Shown: piece by piece, positions 10,823-21,383 of the stretch
How the letters are laid out: the number at the start of each line of letters is the position of its first letter
How positions within the stretch are numbered: position 1 is the first letter of the stretch
NCBI GenBank assembly: GCA_026018925.1
Contig: JAKSZU010000018.1
Location: forward strand, 26,598,452-26,662,451
Source of the DNA: Tupaia tana
Lineage: Eukaryota; Chordata; Mammalia; Scandentia; Tupaiidae
Length of the DNA: 64,000 nt
Direction: 5' to 3'
Made by a program: the position numbers and the translations under genes
Notes under the pieces: model-generated
Told to the model about the DNA's origin: nothing
Seen by the model: the letters and a program-made list of their open reading frames with translations, nothing else
The model's database searches: none

Positions 10823-11780
10823 AAAAGAATGAATGACCAAAGAATAGATATGTAAACTCTAGAAAGAATAAATAAATCAGGTTAAAATCAGGTCTTAGTA
10901 TAGTAGAGAGAAACTCAGAAGTCATATTAGACCTGAGGAAAGCGCTTAACCATGGAAAGGCTTTATTGTTTTTGAAATAGTCTGCTTTCATAAAAAGCAA
11001 CTGACATTTTAATGAGGAGCTTGACAGGGCAAAGGTTTGTTTAGAGAGCTAAGCATCATAGGCAGTGACAATGACAGGTCCATAAGCTACCATTAAAAAT
11101 AAAATAAAATACCTGAATGCATGAGAATAAACTTCCACTATATCCTCACTTGCCTTTCTGATCATGAATGCACTGGAGTTCAGCATCACAATGAGTTTAA
11201 GAAACTGTAGCCACCTGGTAAAATGTCAGAGCACTTGGCCAACTGTCAGACCACTTGAAGGCTATTCCTCTCCTTGGTTCATTAATCTTACCACAACAGT
11301 ATCTTGTGTACATTGGCATTTAGGAAATTTCCCTATTACACCTTTCTGATAATCACTCAAAGCAAATTACTGTTCTCTAGTGCAACTTTACCATGCCTTT
11401 TCTTGCAACCTGCCATGAATATGCCAACATGAAATGGAAGAAAAATAAAGGAAAAGGTGACTTTGCAAAAAAATGTTTAACTCTTCTAAAAACGGCATGT
11501 CCTCAGTTGGAAACATCCAAGATGTCACTTTGTTTACTCTCCATATTATAAAGCATTTCCATCTTTGTATTTACACCTTCTCTCATGGTCTCACTTAGAT
11601 CCAAATTCAAGCAGAGAGAAGAGAGACTACTTCCACAGTAAACTGAGATTTGGAGAAGACATGTGAATTGCATAAATGAAGTCCAGTTAAAGACATGCAA
11701 ATTGAAAAATTTGCATGTCAGGCACTGAATATACTGTGAAAGAATTTCCTCTTTTTGTCTTCAGTGTTTATAGTCCACAG
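10823..11780. other. Unassigned sequence
   Basis: No gene or recognised repeat. It contains short AT-rich tracts only. Confidence 0.4.
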
Positions 11781-12022
11781 CTTTTCTTTTTAATTTGCTG
11801 GAAGGTGCTTGTATGAAAGAGAGAGACAGAGAGAAAGAGAGAAAGAGAATATACTTGCATGGGTCATGGTCACACTGCAATCCCTGTTCCTTCATCTCTT
11901 CCTTCTGGGGGGCTTTAGGAACACACATATATGTGCCCTGTGTGTTTTTTAAATTGCTGGTCCAGGAATCAAACCGCATGGTCTGCCATGTGGGATCCAG
12001 CCACCTTAAATACCAGTCCATG
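11781..12022 (-). mobile_element. Old Family A tRNA-SINE
   Basis: Antisense copy: GGAAGGTGCTTGTATGAAAG, long GA-rich tract, CACACTGCAATCCCTG, ACACACATATATGTGCCC, decayed antisense B box AGGAATCAAACC and head end CCAGTCCA. Confidence 0.72.
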
Positions 12023-12496
12023 TGCTAGCATTGGAGTCTAACTTTAAAAAGAACACCAAAGAAAATGTCATTCTATTTTTAAAAGGGGGTGATCTGGGAA
12101 ATATGTCTGGAATGCAGAAACATCAATGCATAAACAATCGTGCATTCTTTCTTGTATTGCCTACTTTTAAAAATGTTACCTCTGAATTCCAGGCAGACTC
12201 TCTTTCTGGGGAAAAATAGTCAATGTTCAAGAGACCTAGTAATTCACTTAGGCTTTATTCACTTAGAGAGATAGAATGTCAAATGCAGAAAGACCACATG
12301 CCACCAGGAATTTAGTTTTGATTGGCTGGACAAACTCAAAGTTGCTTTTCCTATCTCCTCCTTCCTCAAAGGTGGACACAGGCCCAAATCCTATCTTATT
12401 TTTCAAATACCCTATGCTCATATACTTGATATCCATAATGTTCTATCAATGTAAAATAAAAAATAGATAGCAATAATTATACTTTCTAGAAAAGAT

Positions 12497-12613
12497 CATT
12501 GCGTGGCCATCCCCCCTGGGGGGTGATTTCCTGCTTTCTGTCTCTCTGTCTCTCTCTGTCTGTCTGGCAAGCGCACGCGCCCTATAGCAAAAACCACTCC
12601 AAAAAAAAAAAAT
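12497..12613 (+). mobile_element. 5'-truncated young Family A SINE
   Basis: Begins abruptly at ATTGCGTGGCCATCCCCCCT and continues to CCCTATAGCAAAAACCACTC plus poly-A. The whole tRNA head with both pol III boxes is missing, so it cannot be transcribed from its own promoter. It retains high similarity to the young subfamily. Confidence 0.92.
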
Positions 12614-13139
12614 ATTAATAACATACATTTTGCATTATGCTTTAGAAATGATATACTATGTATACCTTTGTTTTCCATTTTAGCTCCTCTTCCATGAAAA
12701 TAAATGCCAGAACTCCATTGTGCATGTGAAGGAAATGGAACTGCCTAAAGACAGACAGCTACAATGCAAAGAAAATAGCGTATAGCAACGGGATGGGGTA
12801 ACATCTTACCGTACTGCGATGTAATATTGGCATATTCACGGCAAGTTACAATGGGATAAAAGTTGTCTTTTGCATTAGCTCAATCATTCTTCAAAAAGGT
12901 GTTACAAAGCTGGTACTTGAAAATAATTATTCTACACAGGAGAAGCAAAATTTTAATAACAACAATAAAAAAAGTAACTGGTTCAATCAACTAATACTAT
13001 TCGAAGGCAGAATTAAATTTCACTTGGTTACATTCCAAAATTTAGGTTTGTTTTTATTCTACATCATAGAGAAAAGCATTTTCCATTTCAATGTATAGAG
13101 CAAAAAAGAACGCTAATGAGAACAGAGTAGCTAAGAGTG
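12614..13139. other. Unassigned sequence
   Basis: No gene or recognised repeat beyond short A-rich tracts. Confidence 0.4.
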
Positions 13140-13370
13140 CCAAGCCCGAAATCAGATTTACGTAATGAAAATGCCAGTCCTGCCAGCATGTCCTGGGGCA
13201 GGATATTTAATTTTTCTATTTTTCAGCATTTTTTGCCTATACAATGGAACTAAAGATAGATATCCTCCCAGGGATATTATAAACAACTGATGAAATACAG
13301 CATGTAAGTTCTTAATGCGGTGTCTGTTTCATAACATGCAGTCAGTAAAGGTTTGCCAAGCAAAGGATGG
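13140..13370 (-). mobile_element. MIR SINE
   Basis: Antisense MIR: CCTGGGGCAGGATATTTAAT, TTTTCAGCATTTTTTGCCTA, ATACAATGGAACTAAAGATA, CAGGGATATTATAAACAACT, then a CAGTAAAGG end. These follow in order the GGGCAAGTTACTTAA, CTCATCTGTAAAATGG and TAGTAAGTGCTCAATAAA consensus blocks. Confidence 0.7.
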
Positions 13371-13439
13371 TAATACTTACTTTTTCTTCTTCAGCATGGT
13401 CTAAGATCTAGTATTATTTAAGATGTAGGGTGGGATCTT

Positions 13440-14000
13440 TATTAGTGACCCTCCTCTTGAGGGCAACATACCAATCATATTGTAACCATAAAGTGTCCCC
13501 AATAATGTTTTATCTCACCAACTTAAAAAGAGGGTTGATGTGACAATGATTGTTGAGAAGAGTTTATTTCAGAAAAGGATATCTGTTTACTAAAGTAGGA
13601 ATGAAGCTTACAGGCAGGGACCCTTAGGAGTCAGATTGTCATACTTTTGTAAAATTTATAAAAGAAGACATTTGAATTAAGACTGGTCAAGATCATTGTT
13701 TCTTTCCTGTCCAAATCCCACTGCGTCTCACTCTCTGCTTGGGTTGGTTGGAGTTGAAGTATTCTATGGACATTTTGGGCATTTGCCCAAAGGCCAATGG
13801 TTCAGGACTATGTGGATTTAGCAGGATATGTTTATAAGGTTCAGTCACTATGCGTATGGTTGATATTACTATTTGTCTTGATGCGGGAATGAATTCTAAA
13901 GGTAGATCTAGCTCTCTTGCAATAGCACACCGATCGGTGTAACATGATATAAAATTGTCCAGTGTCCCCAGCACAAGAATTATGTGATAAGATAAAAAAG
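13440..14000. other. Unclassified, possibly LTR-derived segment
   Basis: AGTTTATTTCAGAAAAGGAT and GAATGAAGCTTACAGGCAGG look like the antisense end of an endogenous retroviral LTR. A 93-codon minus-strand frame (13693-13974) follows, but its translation matches no family I recognise. Treat the LTR idea as weak. Confidence 0.25.
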
Positions 14001-14050
14001 ATTTGAAGTTTGTCTGTACAATAGGCTTTCAATCAATATATATATGTAAC

Positions 14051-14201
14051 TTTTTAATTTATTTTAATTTGACCAGAGAGGAACAGAGAAAGAAAGAGAA
14101 AGTGAGAAAACAAGAAAACAAGCTGCCAGATCTGGGACTCAAACCACAAATGGCCATGTGGAAGTCCAGTGCCCTTAATCACCATGCCACCTGCTGGCCC
14201 C
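14051..14201 (-). mobile_element. Family C short tRNA-SINE with TSD
   Basis: TTGACCAGAGAGGAACAGAG, purine tract, AAGCTGCCAGATCTGGGACT, CAAACC, GCCACCTGCTGGCCCC. It lacks the Family A middle. Flanked by GTAACTTTTTAA and ATAACTTTTTAA, a probable TSD. Confidence 0.88.
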
Positions 14202-14282
14202 ATAACTTTTTAAAGAAAGGATTTCGTTCTCAATGAATCCTAGTCAAACCATAGTTTTTATCCTATCAGGAATATAATTGCA

Positions 14283-14445
14283 GGGAAGCAGGAGGTGTGG
14301 TGGTTGAAGCATTGGATTCCTACATAGTTGAACGTGGTTCAAATTCCAGACCCGATGGCTTGCTTTTTCACTTTACCACTCTCTGTCTCTCTATGGAGAG
14401 CTCACATGTCCTATAGCAAAATTAAATGCAATAATAATAAATATA
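14283..14445 (+). mobile_element. Family C-like tRNA-SINE
   Basis: GAAGCAGGAGGTGTGGTGGT head, B box GGTTCAAATTCC, short TCTCTGTCTCTCT, then GAGCTCACATGTCCTATAGC and an A-rich tail. It keeps the Family A 3' end while lacking its middle, so it is intermediate between A and C. Confidence 0.82.
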
Positions 14446-14483
14446 ATTAAATAAATTATTCTCTAAAAATATGATTTATTTGG

Positions 14484-14725
14484 TGGGCCAGCCTCATGGC
14501 GCAATGGTAATGCTATGATCAGGATGGGCTGGATTTCACAGGGCAACTGTTGTTTGAGCTCCTGTGTAGGTGGCCAGATATACACTGGGTTCATGTGTGA
14601 GTGCCCAGGATCTGGTGAGCTGAAGGGCTAGAGAAAGGGGACTGACACATGGACAGACTGCAGTGTGCTTATTTTTCTCTCACACATGTGCACATGAGCT
14701 GTATTGTGAGTGAAGAAAAAAAAAT
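14484..14725 (+). mobile_element. Family B tRNA-SINE
   Basis: GGGCCAGCCTCATGGCGCAA head with an A-box-like TGGCGCAATGG, then GGTGGCCAGATATACACTGG, GTGAGTGCCCAGGATCTGGT, AGAAAGGGGACTGACACATG and an A-rich tail. It is the least decayed Family B head in the window. Confidence 0.75.
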
Positions 14726-16091
14726 TTTAATGAATATTTGGTAATTTGTGGAAATAAATAACAAACAATCAAACTTGCTGGAGGAAAGACTAAAATTAAC
14801 TTTCTATTCACTCTATAAAACCTGATAATTCAAAACTGTCATAAGATTATGCAGCCCAATAATTTAGGAACAAAAAAAGTATTATGGAACAGTTTCATGA
14901 AGCTAATTAATTTTAAAATATTCTATTCTTTTGGCTTGTGTGGTATTTGTAATCTTCTTTTCAATTTATAATCTGTTGTGAGTCCTTTACTCACTCTAAA
15001 TAAATGCCTTCTCTGATACAAATTTGCATTAATAATTTCATATTCTTTATGTTACAGAAGGCTTCACTCCTATTGTAAAATATTCAAGAATTACAAAAAC
15101 ATGAAGACTCCTCTTCTAGGATGTCTTCCAAATATGCAGAAATTAGGTGATTCTGAATTTTTGTGGGTAAATGCTAGCTGAAGCAACTTAGTGTAAACTG
15201 TGAGAACAGAGACAGTTAACATGAAGGGAAAGATGACATCATGTCACATTTCAGTTGGTTCTTTACTTCCCTTTTGGGCTCTTTGAGGCTGCAATGCAGA
15301 GCTCTGCAAGCTCAGGGAAGGAATATCCTCTCTTGACTTGTCATATCTATCAGGAGGGCTCTTGGCAAGGAACTGCTTGAAGAACAAACAAACAAATGCA
15401 CCCAGAGATGTGGAGAGGCATTACAAGAATTCAAAAGGGGCTTGAGAGAGAAGCAGTAAAGAGACTTCTGTGGTAATAAAGAGATTGGAGATGTTTTCAC
15501 TGCTTAGAATAATGCTCCTTCCTATTAGTCCCCCACCATCTTTATTTGTTGTAATCACTGTACTTTCTTTTATTATTTTGTTTTTACCTCTTTAATCCCA
15601 AATTCATGCAACAAATGATGGAACATGGCAACCACATCCCAGGATGTGAGTTATGTATTAGGATATTATACTGAGTAAAACCACATACATGTGTACATGT
15701 GGAACACATAGCTAGTGTGAGAGATGACTAAAAATATGCACAAAACCCAGACATAAACCATAACAATATGTGCTACAGAAGACTGGTAAAATGAAAGTAT
15801 GTGCAAGTGAGCATGACCTATCAGATGTCCAGACAAGTGCCTTGTGTATGCAACATTTTCATTAATTTCTAGTATATAAATATAATTTAGCAAAAGGACA
15901 GAAGTTAGGATGAGAGAGAAGATGAACATTTCAATAAGGAAAAGAAACAAAACCATATAGGGCAAAGTAGGAAGCATGAGAGTAAATGAGAGAAAAAGTC
16001 ATGTCCAAAAAATATGATTAATTTGTTATTTTGATAAAATTTATGTTGTAAAAATACATTGCATAACACAGAATAATATAATCACTTACTA
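14726..16091. other. Unassigned sequence
   Basis: About 1.4 kb without recognised repeats or coding signal. Short minus-strand frames at 15312-15500 and 15666-15977 encode low-complexity, hydrophobic or biased peptides with no family resemblance, and I take them as chance. Confidence 0.4.
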
Positions 16092-16340
16092 TTTTTTGTG
16101 ATTGCTAGAGGGCATGTACACTTGCTGGATAAAGAGAGGGAGAGAGAAAAAAGAAGATGGCAAAGTATCCTACAAAGGAATGTGGTCATGCCAGAATCCC
16201 TTCTCCTTTATATCTCCAACATGTTGGGAATTTGGGGCATGCACACACATGTGTCTGGCATATTGTTCAAGTCACAGGGAAACGATTCAAACCACCATTG
16301 ACCATGTGGGCTATGACCCCATAACCACTATAGGCAATGG
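16092..16340 (-). mobile_element. Old Family A tRNA-SINE
   Basis: GATTGCTAGAGGGCATGTAC, GA tract, CCAGAATCCCTTCTCCTTTA, GCATGCACACACATGTGTCT, AAACGATTCAAACCACC, then a decayed head. Confidence 0.72.
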
Positions 16341-16424
16341 GGCCAGCCCATCACTTTCACTACTATCACTACCATGTTCATGATCACCAATTGTAATCCT
16401 ATGTGCCCAAAAGTATGCCAATTA

Positions 16425-16640
16425 TTTTTCCTTTTTGTTTTATAATAGAACACACATACCTGTGCCCTGGGGGTAAGGTAGAAAAAAGGCCCCCTTGTAA
16501 GGATCTTATCATATTTAACACCCTTTTCCTTATCCTCCATCTCCTCAGGATCCTGGCTGCCAGCACACTTATCTGGTGGTCACCATTTGGCTTCCACTAC
16601 TGCTGAGTGCTAGCATCACCACTGTGCCACAACTGGGGCA
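16425..16640 (-). mobile_element. Possible very diverged tRNA-SINE
   Basis: ACACACATACCTGTGCCCTG and ATCCTCCATCTCCTCAGGAT, with a CACTGTGCCACAACTGGGGC end, resemble scrambled old SINE blocks. The order is not convincing. Confidence 0.3.
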
Positions 16641-16643
16641 GTA

Positions 16644-16898
16644 CTATTTTTTTTTTTTTTTTTTTTTATGTTTGCCAGGAGTTGTATACACTCACTAAAG
16701 AGACAGGAGGAGGGATGGGAGTGAGAAAGCACTTCTCAAGGGAAATGGTCTCCTTGCAATTCTATCTTTATCCCTCCTTTGAGGATTTTGGGCGTACATA
16801 CTGTGTATGCGTTTCAAGCCTCTGGGTCAGGGACTCAAATCATGTAGTTGCAGTGTAGGATCTAGTTGCTTTAACCACCACACTAAGGGTGGGTCCCC
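16644..16898 (-). mobile_element. Old Family A tRNA-SINE
   Basis: Twenty-odd T tail, TGCCAGGAGTTGTATACACT, GTGAGAAAGCACTTCTCAAG, CTTGCAATTCTATCTTTATC, antisense B box AGGGACTCAAATC and end GGGTGGGTCCCC. Confidence 0.78.
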
Positions 16899-17275
16899 AT
16901 ACTGATTTTTTAGCATACATCTTCTCATTTATTACCTAAACCATTCATTTGGTCATCTATCCATTCCTTCTTTCATTTGATATCTATTTTAATTTCTAAT
17001 GTATGGCAGACACATTAATGTGTTATGCAGTATTTGGTATTTGACATATCAGATATAAATTCTACCCTAAAGAAACATTCATTTTTTTATTGACATGTAA
17101 TTGCACAACTTTATACTGTACAATATGTTTTGTTCAAATCATGCATGTAGTAATGTCAATCAAGTCAAAGATATTACCATATATATAATTTCAGGAGAGA
17201 ACTGTCATACAGTGTAGACATACAGTATATATTGAGCAGGAATATTCAATATTTGTCTTTCATAGTCTGGCTTGC

Positions 17276-17311
17276 CCCTATGTAGTTGGCTAGATATACA
17301 CTGGGTTCAAA
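17276..17311 (+). repeat. Short Family B-like patch
   Basis: TGTAGTTGGCTAGATATACA plus CTGGGTTCA matches the Family B copy near 14560-14595 almost base for base. Nothing else of the SINE is present, so it is a fragment or templated patch immediately left of a young SINE. Confidence 0.5.
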
Positions 17312-17323
17312 ACTGCTAGACAT

Positions 17324-17586
17324 GGGACCAGCAGTTAGCGTAATGGCAATGTTGCTAGACTCCCACGTAGTCGACCGCAGTTCGAGTCCTGGACCCGGTG
17401 GCTTAAACTCACGCCGGGCGCGTGTGCGTGCGTGCCCAAGATCCCGAGAGGAGAATGGAGGAGAAGGGATTGCGGCGTGGCCATCCCCTCTGGGGGGGTG
17501 ATTTCTCGCTTTCTATCTCTCTGTCTCTCTCTGCCTGTCTGGCGAGTGCACGCGCCCTATAGCAAAAACTTCTCCAAAAAAAAAAA
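17324..17586 (+). mobile_element. Young Family A tRNA-SINE with TSD, inside L1
   Basis: Complete CpG-rich copy (GCCGGGCGCGTGTGCGTGCG). TSD TGCTAGACAT at 17314-17323 and 17587-17596. A box is TAGCGTAATGG and B box AGTTCGAGTCC with one change, so a pol III promoter is plausible. It forms an inverted pair with the copy at 18914-19183. Confidence 0.96.
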
Positions 17587-18400
17587 TGCTAGACATTTTT
17601 GTATACTGATTTTGTATCCTGCTACTTTACTGAATTAATCTATCACGTTTAGGAGGGTTTTTGTTCTGTTTCGGTTTTAGTGAAGTGTTTTGGGTCTTCT
17701 ATGTATATAATTGTGTCATATGCAAATAGAATGGTTTTATTTCTTCCTTTTCTATTTGAATGTTTTTTTTTTTTTTTTTTTTGGCTTGTTTGTTTGTTTG
17801 CACTCTTGTCTAATTGCACTTGTTAGGACTTCCACAAGGACTATGTTGAAAAGGAGGAAAGAAAGTGGGCAGCCTTCCCTTTTTCCAGTTTTTAGTGAGA
17901 AAACCTTCAACTTCTCCCCATTCATTATGATACCTCTGTTACATATGGACTTTATTGTTTTGAGAAATGTCTTTTCTATGCCAATTTTTCTTAGTCTTAA
18001 TTGTGAAGGGATATTATTTCATTAAATGGTTTTTATACATCAGTTGATATGATCATATAGTTTTTTTTATCATTTCTTCTGTCATTGTGATGTATTATAT
18101 TTATCGTTTTGTGTATATTGAACCACCTTGTATTCCCAGGATACAGCCTACTTGGTCATGATGTATATTCTTTCACTTGTATCTCCTTGAGGATTTCTGC
18201 ATCTTATTCAGTAAGAATATTGGTCTGTACTTATCTTTGTTATGCCCTTGTCTGCTTTTGGGATCAAGATGATAGAAGCTTCATAGAATGAGTTTTAGAG
18301 AGTTCTTTCCTGTTGTAGCTTTAGAAAGAATTTGAGGAGAAATGAAGTTAATTCTTGTTTTTAAACATTTTGTAGAATTAAGAGTGAAGCCATTGGGACC

Positions 18401-18430
18401 TGGGCTCCCCCCCCACCCCACCCCTTGGGA
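18401..18430. repeat. C-rich low-complexity tract
   Basis: A run of eight C followed by ACCCCACCCC inside the antisense L1. The opposite strand has four G-runs of 3 or more, so a G-quadruplex on the minus strand is possible. Confidence 0.6.
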
Positions 18431-18617
18431 GGCAATTTATCACTGATTCAATTACATTGCTTGTTATTGATCTATTCAGGCCTTTTATTTCTTCCTAGTT
18501 TCATCTAGGTAAATAATGTCCAGAAATAATGTCCATCTCATCTAGCTTTTCTTGTTTATTGGCGTGTGGTCATTCATAATATTCTCTCATGATCTTTTGT
18601 ATTTCTGTTATATCTGT

Positions 18618-18779
18618 TTTTTTTTTTTTTTTTAAAGTAATTTAACTTTATTTATTATTATATCATTATTATTTTTCAGTTTGATCAGAGGAGACAGAGA
18701 GAGAGAGGAAGTGAGAAAGCAAGCTTTGAACTCTGTTCTAAATTTGTCTAGCGCCTAACAACGCCACTGTGCCAGCCCC
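18618..18779 (-). mobile_element. Family C SINE with a foreign 22-bp patch, inside L1
   Basis: T tail, TTTGATCAGAGGAGACAGAG, GAAAGCAAGC, end CACTGTGCCAGCCCC. TSD TGTTATATCTG flanks both sides. The B-box region is replaced by CTCTGTTCTAAATTTGTCTA (18731-18750), which is identical to L1 sequence 92 bp further on (18823). Confidence 0.88.
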
Positions 18780-18913
18780 TGTTATATCTGTTGTAATGTT
18801 GCCTGAAAATACATGGCTCTTTCTCTGTTCTAAATTTGTCTAGCTAACAATGTGTCCATTTTGTTTATCCTCTGAAAATACCACCTTTTAGGTTACATAT
18901 ATATATATTATTA

Positions 18914-19183
18914 TTTTTTTTTTTTTGGAGAGGTTTTTTGCTATAGGGTGCGTGCACTCACCAGACAGACAGAGAGAGACAGAGAGATAGAAAGCGAGAA
19001 ATCACCCCCCAGGGGGGATGGCCACACCACAATCTCATCCCTTCTCCTTCATTCTCCTCTCGGGATCTTGGGCACGCATGCACACGCGACCGGCGTGAGT
19101 TTAAGCCACCGGGTCTGGGACTCGAACCACGGTCGACTACGTGGGAGTCCAGTGACATAGCCATTACACTAACTGCTGGTCCC
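18914..19183 (-). mobile_element. Young Family A tRNA-SINE, inside L1
   Basis: Antisense full-length copy with GGAGAGGTTTTTTGCTATAG, palindrome CCCCCCAGGGGGGA, antisense B box GGGACTCGAACCACGG, end CTGCTGGTCCC. A short TTACATAT lies on both sides. A TCTCATCCC insertion lies near 19033, in the block that reads AATCCCTTCTCC elsewhere. Confidence 0.95.
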
Positions 19184-19410
19184 AGTTTTACATATTTTTG
19201 TATAGTTATTTTATTCTATATTTCATTTAATTCTGCTCTAATATTTATTATTTACTTTTCTCTGGTATTTTTATTGTTGTTGTTTTTCCCATTCCTTGAG
19301 ATGTGTTCTCAGGTTGTTTATTTGCCACCCTTCTATTTTTTTCCTGGGAGCACTGATTGATATGAACTTCTTTCTTTTGACTATTTTCACTATGTCCCAG
19401 AAATTCTGGG

Positions 19411-19437
19411 AGTGCATGCACCCTATAGCAAAAAAAT
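19411..19437 (+). mobile_element. Family A 3'-end fragment at an L1 junction
   Basis: GAGTGCATGCACCCTATAGC followed by seven A is the last 20 bp of Family A with a tail. It lies exactly where the L1 jumps from ORF2 to 5'-region sequence, so it marks an insertion or a deletion/repair joint. Confidence 0.8.
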
Positions 19438-20630
19438 ATTTATAATTACATTTTCTCTTTCATCTCATTGAGTTTGTCACAATTAATATTCTGAATTATT
19501 TTTTTCTGGCATTTCTGTGAATTCTTTTGTATTATCCAATATTGGTGAGGAGTTACTGTGTTCCTTTGAGAGAGAGCTATTTCCTTATTTTCTCATATTT
19601 CTTGTGTCTCTCTGCTGGTTTTTAGGCATCTGGCAAAGTACTCACTTCTTCCTAATTTTTGGAGTAGGTTCTGTAGTATGAGAAGGGAAAGAATGGCCCT
19701 AAGTTCCAAACATGTCCCTGGCAAGTGGCCTTATCTTCCAAATTAGAGCAGAGCTTGCATAGCCTGTACATGATACAGTTCAGTTAGGTTAGAGGAGTTG
19801 TAATATGATGCCATCAGTTCAATTGACTCACCATTCCCCTGGATTTGATACTGATGGGAAGGAGAGTACAGGTCTGCCTTTCTTGCCAGATGGGGATAGT
19901 GTCCAAATTCTTCCGTCTCTGTTGGGGTGGAAGGTGCTCTCTTTTGAGTACTTGGCTCCCTCCAAGCTGTAGAAACCTGATTGTAGATAGAACACCTGCT
20001 CGTTGAACTGCAGGAAGCTGTAGCTCTCTTGCCAGCCCGAGCTGTGTGCGAGGTGGGAAGTCCAACTATTTTTTTCCCCTGAAGCTACTTGCTTTTTCAG
20101 TTCCCAACACTGTGTGTTATCTCTGTCCCAGTTTCCTTGTTCTTCGATGGGTAGTATTGGTAGAATCCATGGTGGTAGTCTTGTATTCTAAGTTTCAGAG
20201 GCGAGTTCTGTTTGTTTGTTTTCTCCTTCAGAAGCTAATTAGAGAGGGACAATTCCTTCAGAACCTCACTAGCTTCAGATTGTTGGCTCCTCTCTACTTT
20301 TGCAAGTATAATTGAGGCAATCTAGAAGTTCCTGCTGACTCCTTCATTCCCCCTGAAGGTCCCACCAGAGTCTTCTCTGCAGGGGCTGCTCACAGGCTGT
20401 GACCATGGCCTGGATACCTGTGGGCTGTGGAGGCAGCAGCAGTAGGCTTTTCAGTCAATAGCCATGTTCTCCTGACTTAACATAACCTCTCTGGTCTAGA
20501 CGCAGTCAGAGCTGAACCACAGGGCTGAACTGGGTGAGTAGGGGCAGGAGGTGTCAGGGACAGGACACAGGCAGTAGCCGCAGCATGGAAAGCACAGGTA
20601 CTGGTAACTAGGATCAAGAAAGTTCATTTA

Positions 20631-21113
20631 ACTTGATACATGTTGTTATTTTTTCATTGCTTTTATACACACACACACACACACACACCTTATTTACTCT
20701 GCATTCTGAAATTATAGCCCTTATTTTGTGGTTCCTCACTGGAGGCCATCTCAAACTGGCTAGAAGAGATAAACACAGGCCAGAATCAAGACATTTAGAA
20801 AGAAAAAGTAAATCCTTCTGGCTTGGAGCTGGCTGAGGTGGTGCCACTAGGCACAGGGAATACCTGTGGGGAAGTGCAGACTGCTGAGTGCTTGGTCCTC
20901 CATCTACCAGCCGATGTACTGACATGCTGCATCCCTGACAGGGGTGAGGTCTTGGGGAATAGGGTCAGGTGTCTGTTTCCTGGAAATTTGTTACCATAAT
21001 CCACAGTACATAGTCAATTCCCAAAGATCTTGAAACCTCCATGCCAGCACACACTTAGTAGATGGATCGGGGATAGGTGAAAGGCTTTTCCTTGCAGAGG
21101 TTCAAGGTTCAAC
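20631..21113. other. Unassigned sequence with (CA)n
   Basis: Contains a (CA)n run at about 20668-20689. The rest is GC-richer than surroundings (GGCTTGGAGCTGGCTGAGGT) but matches nothing I can name; it could be more L1 5'-flank. Confidence 0.4.
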
Positions 21114-21383
21114 CTTTTTTTTTTTTTTTTTTTGGAGAGGTTTTCGCTATAGGGCGTGTGCGCTCGCCAGACAGACAGAGAGAGAGAGATAGAAAGCGAG
21201 AAATCACCCCCCAGGGGGGATGGTCACGCTGCAATCCCTTCTCCCCCATTCTCCTCTCGGGATCTTGGGCACGTACGCACACGCGCCCGGCGTGAGTTCT
21301 AAGCCACCGGGTCCGGGACGCGAACCGCGGTCGACTACGTGGGAGTCCAGCGACATAGCCATTACGCTAACTGCTGGTTCCCC
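21114..21383 (-). mobile_element. Young Family A tRNA-SINE, CpG-rich
   Basis: Antisense copy, one of the least diverged: GGAGAGGTTTTCGCTATAGG, AGAAAGCGAGAAATCACCCC, ACGCGCCCGGCGTGAGTT, antisense B box GGACGCGAACCGCGG, end CTGCTGGTTCCCC. AGAGGTTCAACCTTT-type sequence on both sides is the probable TSD. Confidence 0.96.

Larger units (their letters stand above)
17080..20630 (-). mobile_element. Antisense L1: 3' end, ORF2 and 5' region, interrupted by SINEs
   Basis: Read on the minus strand this is one L1 lineage, 5' end at high coordinates. Plus-strand landmarks: 17100-17270 resembles an L1 3' UTR; 17590-18890 is antisense reverse-transcriptase sequence (TTGTATTCCCAGGATACAGC, TCAGTTGATATGATCATATA); 19190-19410 is more upstream ORF2; 19440-20630 resembles the L1 5' region and is more GC-rich. 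The endonuclease part seems missing at a junction near 19410. Frames are broken throughout, so it is dead. Three SINEs lie inside, so it predates them. Confidence 0.82.

Noticed and set aside
13693-13974. 93-codon minus-strand frame as a possible retroviral or cellular exon
   Set aside because: The translation matches no domain I recognise, has no convincing start context or splice sites, and lies in sequence of uncertain LTR character.
15666-15977. 103-codon hydrophobic minus-strand frame (membrane-protein-like)
   Set aside because: AT-rich DNA yields Phe/Leu/Ile/Tyr-rich peptides by composition; no conserved motif or neighbouring exon.
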